Positions 5,876 through 11,256 of a DNA stretch of 11,256 nt are shown one piece after another. Position 1 is the stretch's first letter. Each line of letters starts with the position of its first letter. The notes below the pieces were generated by a model, which saw only the letters and a program-made list of their open reading frames with translations, was not told the origin of the DNA and did not search any database. A program made the translations under genes and the position numbers. This DNA comes from CAYYJM01 sp964471755 (lineage in GTDB: Bacteria; Planctomycetota; Planctomycetia; Gemmatales; Gemmataceae): positions 1 to 11,256 of the forward strand of contig CAYYJM010000216.1 of NCBI GenBank assembly GCA_964471755.1, in the 5' to 3' direction.

Positions 5876-8668
5876 TCACTCCTGTCGCGGCTCGATCTTC
5901 GCCAGAGCCTCGCTGGCGGCCAGACGGATCGCCTCCTCGGGCGAGCGCATTGCCCGCCGCAAGGGCGGGATTGCGACTCGCGCGGCCGTCCCGAATTCCC
6001 CGAGCGTCCCGATGACCTGCGCGCGGGTCACCGGGTGGTTCACGTCGCGCAGCGATTCGAGAAGGATCGGCAGAAGCCAGGCCCGGGTGGCCGGGTCGAT
6101 CTTTCCCAAAGCTCGCAAGGCCGCCGGGCGGACCATGTGGGCATCCATGAACTCCCCCGAGGCGCAGACGCCGACGAGGGCCGGGATCGCCACCCGGGCC
6201 TCCGGGCCGATCTCACCCAGGGCCGTGGCTGCACGGGCACGCGTTTCGCGTTCGCCGCAGATCAGGTTCTCGACGAGAGCCGGGATCGCCAGGGGCGATC
6301 GGTCAATCTGCCAGAGGGCGAGAGCCATCGCGGGCCGAATCCGCCGATCGGGCGAGCGCAGGGCCTCGACGAGAACCCCGAGCATCGGCTTCCCCCGCGA
6401 CCCCAACTGGCCGACTACCCGGGCCATCTGGATGCGGGAATCCTCTGGCGCGGACAGGCCGAGCGTACGCAGGGCAAGGCCGATCCCGGCCACCACTTCC
6501 GGTGAGAAATCCTCAACGTGGGGGCATAACTCGATCAGGGCGTGGAAGGCATATCCGCGGACGGATGTCTGGTTTGCGAACGTTTCGGAAAGTACCGCCA
6601 GGGCCGGCGTGGCACGCCGACCGAGTCGCGCCAGCACCATCCAGGCGACGGCCTGGTCGGAGCCTGGCTCGGTCGGCTTCACCGCATCGAGCAGGACCGG
6701 CAGGCCCTGCGGCGAGTCCGGGGCGATCCGAAGGATCGCCTCGGCCAGCCTCGGCCGAAGTCCCGGTCGGGCCCCGGTCAAAGCGGCGGTCAAGGCTGGC
6801 AGAGCAGCACGCCCACGCGGGCCCAGGTCGCGTAGCATCTCGACCGCGCCGTCTTGATTCGCCGGGTCCGGGTCGGCCACCAGTTTCACCAGGGCGGGAA
6901 AGACGTCGCGATGCAGCGGGTCGATCCGGCCCAGGGCCCGCACACAGACCCCGCGCACCGCCGGGTCCTCGTCGCGCAGTCCGGCGAGGAGTTGCGGGAA
7001 CGTCTCTTTCGCCTCAAGGCCCATCTCGGCCAGGGCAGAGGCGGCGAGCCGGCGCGTGGTCGGGTTCCCCTCAGTGACGACGCGGGCCAGGGGGACTGCC
7101 GCCTTCGCTCCGATCCGGCCCAGTGCGCTAGCGGACCTGGCGGCCACCCCTGCGTTCGGGTGGTGCAGGGCCTTGACCAGAGGATCGACCGCTGCCGGGC
7201 CAATCCGAGCCAGAGCGTTAATGATCGGCGGGGCAGCGAGGTTGTCGTTGAGATTGTCGATCAACGCGGGCACGGCGGCCGCCGCGTCCGGGCCGATCCG
7301 GCCCAGGGCGTCCGCGGCGGTGCCGCGATGGTTCTTCGCCTTCAGCAGGTCGATGAGGTCGGGGACGGCGGCCTTCGCGTTGCTCCCCAGCCGGCCGATC
7401 GCGCGAACGGCCCAGCTCTGGCCGGGCGATTGTTTCAGAGCCAGGCGGAGTGCGGGCAGCAACTCGCGCGACAACGGCCCACCCCGCTCCAGGACGGCCA
7501 GGGCGACCGACTGGTTGTACGGCTTGCGGTCCTCGGCGACCATCTTCGCCAGCGCACGGATCACTTCGGCGTTCGTCGGAGCCAGTTCGCCCAGAGCCCG
7601 GGCGGCCCCGGCCCGCGTGAAGTCGTCCGTATCGCCGAGCGCCGCGAGCAAGGTCCTCAGCCCCTCCGGCTGAAGTTCATCCAGCCCTGGCAGAGCGTGA
7701 ATCGCGACTGCCCGAAAGGCTTGGGTCGGATCGGCGCTGGTCTTGATCAACACAGGAACCAGCCGCTCGGGCAGGGGCAACGAATTCACCAGGTAGCGCA
7801 GGGCGTCTCGACGTTCGATCAGGTTGGCATCACTGGCGAAATGATCCAGAAAGAAGGCTCGCGCGGCCTCGTTCTGGCGGTCGATCTGCCAGAGGGCCAA
7901 CGCCACCGCGAAGCGCGACGGAGATTCGACTTCGGCGAGCGTTTTCGTCAACGCGGGGATCGCTTCCCGGGCGTATGGTCCCATCCGCCCAAGGCTGTCA
8001 GCAACCTGCCGACGCAAGGCCGCCTCCTTCACGGGCAACAAAGCGATCAGCGCCGGGACGGCGAGGTCCGCACGGCCAGCCACGATCCAGATGATCTGTG
8101 CGGCCGCCGCCCGAACCGTCTTGCTCGGGTCGCGGAGCGCGCCGCGGAGAGCGGTCAGCGCCGGCAGCGCGGCCGGCCCGTAATTCCTGATGGATCGGAT
8201 CGCTTCCCGGCGGACGATCTCGTCGGGGTCCGCAGCGATCACTCGCCGCAGTGCTGGCAAGAACCGCTCGACTGGGGACTGCATGAGGAGCAGTTCGTTC
8301 AATGCTCCGATGCGCACTTTCATATCCTGGCTGCCCAGCCTGCGCCGCCAGTCGGGCAGACGCTTCCCGCCCACGAGGACCGGACCTCCGTAACATCGCT
8401 TCTCGATCGCGTCGAGGAGCAACCAGGCCCGCTTGCGGACTTCCGGATCCTGGTCCAGCGCCGCCAGGTCGAGCGCATCCAGACCGAGCAGGCCGAGGGT
8501 GTCCAGAGCCTTCGACGCGGCCTCCCGTTCGTCGTAATCACCACTGCCGAGCTGGCGTACCAGCCGGGCGACCTCGTCGCGAGCCGGCACCTCGTCCCCC
8601 ACGGCGACAGGGCTTCCGAGGTTAGCGGCCATGCCCAGCAGCAGACAGAAACGAAGGCCAGGAGACAT
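5876..8668 (-). CDS. Large exported HEAT-repeat protein
   Basis: A 930-residue protein made almost entirely of tandem helical repeats of roughly 35-39 residues. Each carries the HEAT pattern: a first helix like VPALIDLL or FPALVKLV, a turn with Asp/Pro, and a second helix ending LGRIG or LARIG (for example AADALGRIGPDAAAAVPALI). Such solenoids are protein-binding scaffolds; no catalytic motif is seen. The N terminus (MSPGLRFCLLLGMAANLGSP, then VAVGDE) is a probable signal peptide cleaved near residue 24, so it should act outside the cytoplasm. The first repeat contains DYDEREAASKALDTLG, a form common at the start of planctomycete HEAT proteins. The start is supported by GGAG 6 bases upstream. 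It begins 16 bases after the PSD1 gene stop, implying co-transcription and perhaps a role with that cytochrome protein. Two repeats share ALALWQIDR almost identically, a sign of recent internal duplication or strong constraint. Confidence 0.93.
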   Translation of the reverse strand: MSPGLRFCLLLGMAANLGSPVAVGDEVPARDEVARLVRQLGSGDYDEREAASKALDTLGLLGLDALDLAALDQDPEVRKRAWLLLDAIEKRCYGGPVLVGGKRLPDWRRRLGSQDMKVRIGALNELLLMQSPVERFLPALRRVIAADPDEIVRREAIRSIRNYGPAALPALTALRGALRDPSKTVRAAAAQIIWIVAGRADLAVPALIALLPVKEAALRRQVADSLGRMGPYAREAIPALTKTLAEVESPSRFAVALALWQIDRQNEAARAFFLDHFASDANLIERRDALRYLVNSLPLPERLVPVLIKTSADPTQAFRAVAIHALPGLDELQPEGLRTLLAALGDTDDFTRAGAARALGELAPTNAEVIRALAKMVAEDRKPYNQSVALAVLERGGPLSRELLPALRLALKQSPGQSWAVRAIGRLGSNAKAAVPDLIDLLKAKNHRGTAADALGRIGPDAAAAVPALIDNLNDNLAAPPIINALARIGPAAVDPLVKALHHPNAGVAARSASALGRIGAKAAVPLARVVTEGNPTTRRLAASALAEMGLEAKETFPQLLAGLRDEDPAVRGVCVRALGRIDPLHRDVFPALVKLVADPDPANQDGAVEMLRDLGPRGRAALPALTAALTGARPGLRPRLAEAILRIAPDSPQGLPVLLDAVKPTEPGSDQAVAWMVLARLGRRATPALAVLSETFANQTSVRGYAFHALIELCPHVEDFSPEVVAGIGLALRTLGLSAPEDSRIQMARVVGQLGSRGKPMLGVLVEALRSPDRRIRPAMALALWQIDRSPLAIPALVENLICGERETRARAATALGEIGPEARVAIPALVGVCASGEFMDAHMVRPAALRALGKIDPATRAWLLPILLESLRDVNHPVTRAQVIGTLGEFGTAARVAIPPLRRAMRSPEEAIRLAASEALAKIEPRQE

Positions 8669-8684
8669 GTGACTCTCCGGTTGG

Positions 8685-11256
8685 TCACCGCTTCATGAAC
8701 ATCTCGTCGAGGTTCAGCAGCACGTTCCCCACCAGCGTCCAGGCGGCGAGGTCCACCAGATCCGTCCCGGCCGGCGGCATCCCCAGCGGGTCCGTCGCGA
8801 ACTTCTTCGCCTTCTCCGGCTCCTTCGCGAACTCCGCCTTCGCCTCGGTGTAGAGCTGTACCAGCCGGGTCACCTCGCGATCGGTCGCCGGTCGCGACAG
8901 GCAGACCTGGATGCCGAATCGCACCCGCTCCTCCGGCGTCTTGCCAACCGATGCCATCCGCCGGGCCAGGCCCTGGGCCGCCTCGACGTAGACCGGATCG
9001 TTCAGCGTCGTCAGCGCCTGCATCGGCGTGTTCGTCCGCGCTCGCCGCAGGGTGCAGACCTCACGGTTCGGAGCGTCGAACGTCAGCATCGACGGATACG
9101 GATTCGACCGCCGCATCTCGGTGTAGAGGCCGCGTCGGTAGCGGTCCACGCCTGGGCTCGTCTGCCAGTCCACCGTTCCGCCGAACGCCGCCGACAAACC
9201 CATCTGCGGTCGCGTCGGTCGAACCGATGGGCCGTACATCTTCTCGCTCAGGAGCCCGGCCACGAACAGGGCCTGATCGCGGATCACCTCGGCCGTCAGA
9301 CGAACACGCGGCCCCCGGCTCAGGAGCAGATTCTCCGGGTCCTTCTCGATCAGTTCCGGCGTCGTCACCCCCGACTGCCGATAGGCCGACGACGTGACCA
9401 TCAGCTTGAGCAGAGCCTTCACGTCCCAGCCGTTCTCGCGGAACTCGACGGCCAGCCAGTCGAGCAGTTCCGGATGCGTCGGCAGATCGCCCTGCGAGCC
9501 GAACTCCTCGCTCGTGCGGACCAGGCCGATGCCGAAGATCTCCTGCCAGAAGCGGTTGACCGTGACGCGAGCCGTCAGCGGGTTCTGCGCATCGACCAGC
9601 CAGCGGGCCAGCGTCAGGCGATTCAGCGGAGCGCCCTTCGGCAACGGGAAGATCGCCTCCGGCACGCCCTCGGTCACCTCTTCGCCCAGATCGAGGAAGC
9701 TGCCGCGATGCTGGAGGTGCGTCTTGCGGCGTTTCCCCTCGGGCAGCTCGCGGAAGATCGGCACCGTTGTCGCCGGCTTCATCCCGGCGAGGTCCTTCTC
9801 CAGGGCCGTCAACTGCTCGCGATCCGCCTTCAGTTCCGGAGCGCTGCTCAGGTAGTGGTCCGTCAGTCGTTTCTTCTGCTCGGCCGTGCGCTTCGCCGCG
9901 TCCACGGCCAGGATGGCGGCCACGTCGCCCGGCAACCGGGCGACCTCGAACGCCGATGGGTCGGCCGACACGCTCAGGCGAAACTGGCCCAGAGTGTGGC
10001 TCTCGAACTTCGACTGCTGCTCGATGGTCACCAGCAGCTTCGACCCCGCCGGCACGCTCAGCGGCGCAGCGACGGCCAGCGTCAGGGCGTGTTCCTTGCC
10101 GGGCTCGCCGCCGACGGCCCAGCCCTTATCCCTCGGCTGCGGATTGCTCAGGACATTGCCCGCCTCGAAGCCCTGCTGCTCGTAGTCGGCCGAGGCCACA
10201 GTGAAGATCACCGGCCGGGCCGCCGATAGCTCGAACGCCTGGCTCGGCGACGGCGGCTCCTTCAAATCCTGCTGCCAGACCGGCTGCCGCTTCTCGTCGA
10301 GCAGCACGACACGCACGTTCCGCAGGAGCGGGCTCGGCCCGTTGTCCGTCCGGTTCCATACGACGATCCGGCTGATCGGCAGCGACGCCTGGAGATCGAC
10401 TTCCCACCACGGATCGTCGGAGATGGCCGTGTGCGAGACGGAGTTGGCCTCGAAGTAGTGACCGTTCGTGTTGCCGTCGTTGGCCCGTTTCGCGTCGCCG
10501 GCAAAGGCCGTGCTGCTCTGCTTCGCCGTGCCCTTGACGGCGACGTTGTCCGTGCCACTGAAGACCTGGACCTCGGCCAGCATCAGGTGCCGCTTCTTGC
10601 CCGGCATCTCGATGCGGACGAAGCGTCCGGCCGGCCCCGCCTGCTTGCCCGGCGGCACGACTACCGCTCGCACTCCGGTCACGACGAAGTTGCCCGCATG
10701 TCCCGCGTTCGGCAGCGTCTCCAGACGCAGGCCGGACAGCTTCTCCTCGGTCAACGGCACCTCGACGGTGTAAGTATCCGTCGCTCCCTTCGCCTCGACG
10801 CGAACCGCTCCGCCGGTCACGGTCGCCTTTGCCCCGGAAGTCGCCTTCACCGATGTGGGGACGGCCGGGGTCCACTTCGCGACGCGTGGCAGGCCGGCCA
10901 GCCATTTTGCCTCGCCGGCGAGTATCTCGGCCGGTGGCGACATGAGCTTCTTCTTCAAGGCCGCGATGCGATCCTCGAGCGCCTGCCGCTGCTGTTTCTG
11001 CTCCTCGCTCAGGAGCGTCAGGAGGGGGCTTTCATCACGCCGATCGGCGTCGGCGGTGTTGTTGAAGAACGCGAGGAACTGGAAGTACTCCTTCTGCGAG
11101 ATTGGGTCGTACTTGTGGGTGTGGCACTGGGCGCAGGCCATCGACGTGCCCATCCAGACGGCCATGGTCGTGTTGACGCGATCGACGACAGCGACGTTGC
11201 GCAACTCCTCGTCGTTGGTGCCGCCCTCGTTGTTTGTCGGCGTGTTGCGATGGAAC
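8685..11256 (-). CDS. PSCyt2/PSD1 (DUF1549 + DUF1553) planctomycete cytochrome protein with a galactose-binding-like insert, N terminus outside window
   Basis: The frame is open to the window edge, so the start is not visible; the TTG at 11204 is internal, because the upstream codons read FHRNTPTNNEGGTNDEELRN, the usual DUF1549 sequence. Numbering from 11204: the end of PSCyt2 (1-55) has the haem-binding motif CAQCH (24-28) and HKYDPI; a likely coiled coil covers 60-90. A galactose-binding/F5-8C-like region (about 190-320) has EVQVFSGTDNVA, DGNTNGHYF, DPWWEVDLQ and ISRIVVWNR. The PSD1 domain (about 525-790) includes LARWLVDAQNPLTARVTVNR, LDWLAVEFRENGWDVKALLK and NTPMQALTTLNDPVYVEAA. It ends NVLLNLDEMFMKR, typical of the family. 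The protein is expected to be exported and may bind c-type haem and carbohydrate, but its reaction is unknown. The HEAT gene follows after 16 bases. The visible part shows one CxxCH; an N-terminal PSCyt1 domain may carry another. Confidence 0.95.
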   Translation of the reverse strand, partial: FHRNTPTNNEGGTNDEELRNVAVVDRVNTTMAVWMGTSMACAQCHTHKYDPISQKEYFQFLAFFNNTADADRRDESPLLTLLSEEQKQQRQALEDRIAALKKKLMSPPAEILAGEAKWLAGLPRVAKWTPAVPTSVKATSGAKATVTGGAVRVEAKGATDTYTVEVPLTEEKLSGLRLETLPNAGHAGNFVVTGVRAVVVPPGKQAGPAGRFVRIEMPGKKRHLMLAEVQVFSGTDNVAVKGTAKQSSTAFAGDAKRANDGNTNGHYFEANSVSHTAISDDPWWEVDLQASLPISRIVVWNRTDNGPSPLLRNVRVVLLDEKRQPVWQQDLKEPPSPSQAFELSAARPVIFTVASADYEQQGFEAGNVLSNPQPRDKGWAVGGEPGKEHALTLAVAAPLSVPAGSKLLVTIEQQSKFESHTLGQFRLSVSADPSAFEVARLPGDVAAILAVDAAKRTAEQKKRLTDHYLSSAPELKADREQLTALEKDLAGMKPATTVPIFRELPEGKRRKTHLQHRGSFLDLGEEVTEGVPEAIFPLPKGAPLNRLTLARWLVDAQNPLTARVTVNRFWQEIFGIGLVRTSEEFGSQGDLPTHPELLDWLAVEFRENGWDVKALLKLMVTSSAYRQSGVTTPELIEKDPENLLLSRGPRVRLTAEVIRDQALFVAGLLSEKMYGPSVRPTRPQMGLSAAFGGTVDWQTSPGVDRYRRGLYTEMRRSNPYPSMLTFDAPNREVCTLRRARTNTPMQALTTLNDPVYVEAAQGLARRMASVGKTPEERVRFGIQVCLSRPATDREVTRLVQLYTEAKAEFAKEPEKAKKFATDPLGMPPAGTDLVDLAAWTLVGNVLLNLDEMFMKR

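Noticed and set aside
5571..5879. 102-codon minus-strand frame between the HEAT and DUF1501 genes
   Set aside because: It overlaps the mini-lipoprotein in antisense, has no evident ribosome-binding site or domain, and its C-terminal part looks random.
6854..8698. 614-codon open frame on the plus strand, opposite the HEAT gene
   Set aside because: It lies fully antisense to a clear HEAT-repeat gene. In very GC-rich coding DNA antisense frames stay open by chance, and the translation is Arg/Gln/Gly-rich with no domain pattern.

Overview
The window looks like chromosomal DNA of a high-GC planctomycete, probably of the Gemmata/Isosphaera type. The evidence is a planctomycete-type cytochrome protein (PSCyt2/PSD1, i.e. 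DUF1549 + DUF1553), a Tat-exported DUF1501 protein, a large secreted HEAT-repeat protein, a membrane-anchored Hanks-type Ser/Thr kinase, and a zinc-ribbon membrane protein. All have very GC-rich third codon positions. No RNA gene, CRISPR array, transposase or recognisable defence or biosynthetic cluster was seen.

Layout. (1) 2-940 (+): C-terminal part of a Ser/Thr kinase with one C-terminal membrane helix; its start lies outside the window. (2) 941-1297: non-coding DNA with a GC-rich hairpin after the kinase and two 58-bp two-hairpin repeat units in inverted orientation. (3) 1298-2242 (+): zinc-ribbon protein with four membrane helices. (4) 2259-3743 (-): polytopic ABC-2-like permease, convergent with (3). 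Directly upstream is a 45-codon tail of what looks like its partner ABC ATPase; it overlaps the permease by ATGA and is cut off at a 61-bp AT-rich palindrome (3880-3940). (5) 3950-5392 (-): DUF1501 protein with a twin-arginine signal and a possible promoter of its own. (6) 5614-5787/5792 (+): tiny lipoprotein gene whose sensible reading needs a -1 shift at a GGGAAAG heptamer. (7) 5876-8668 (-): HEAT-repeat exported protein. (8) 8685-11256 (-): PSCyt2/galactose-binding-like/PSD1 protein, running off the right edge and probably co-transcribed with the HEAT gene.

How they may work together. The PSD1 cytochrome protein, HEAT protein and DUF1501 protein are all predicted to be exported, and DUF1553 and DUF1501 genes are commonly paired in planctomycetes. 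They plausibly form one functional group whose biochemical role is not established. Here the pair is split by the HEAT gene and by the opposite-strand lipoprotein gene. The left half (kinase, zinc-ribbon protein, permease) shows no clear link to it.

The observations most worth following up are the decapitated ABC ATPase at the palindrome, the candidate -1 frameshift in the mini-lipoprotein, and the inverted two-hairpin repeat pair whose stems differ by compensated base pairs.
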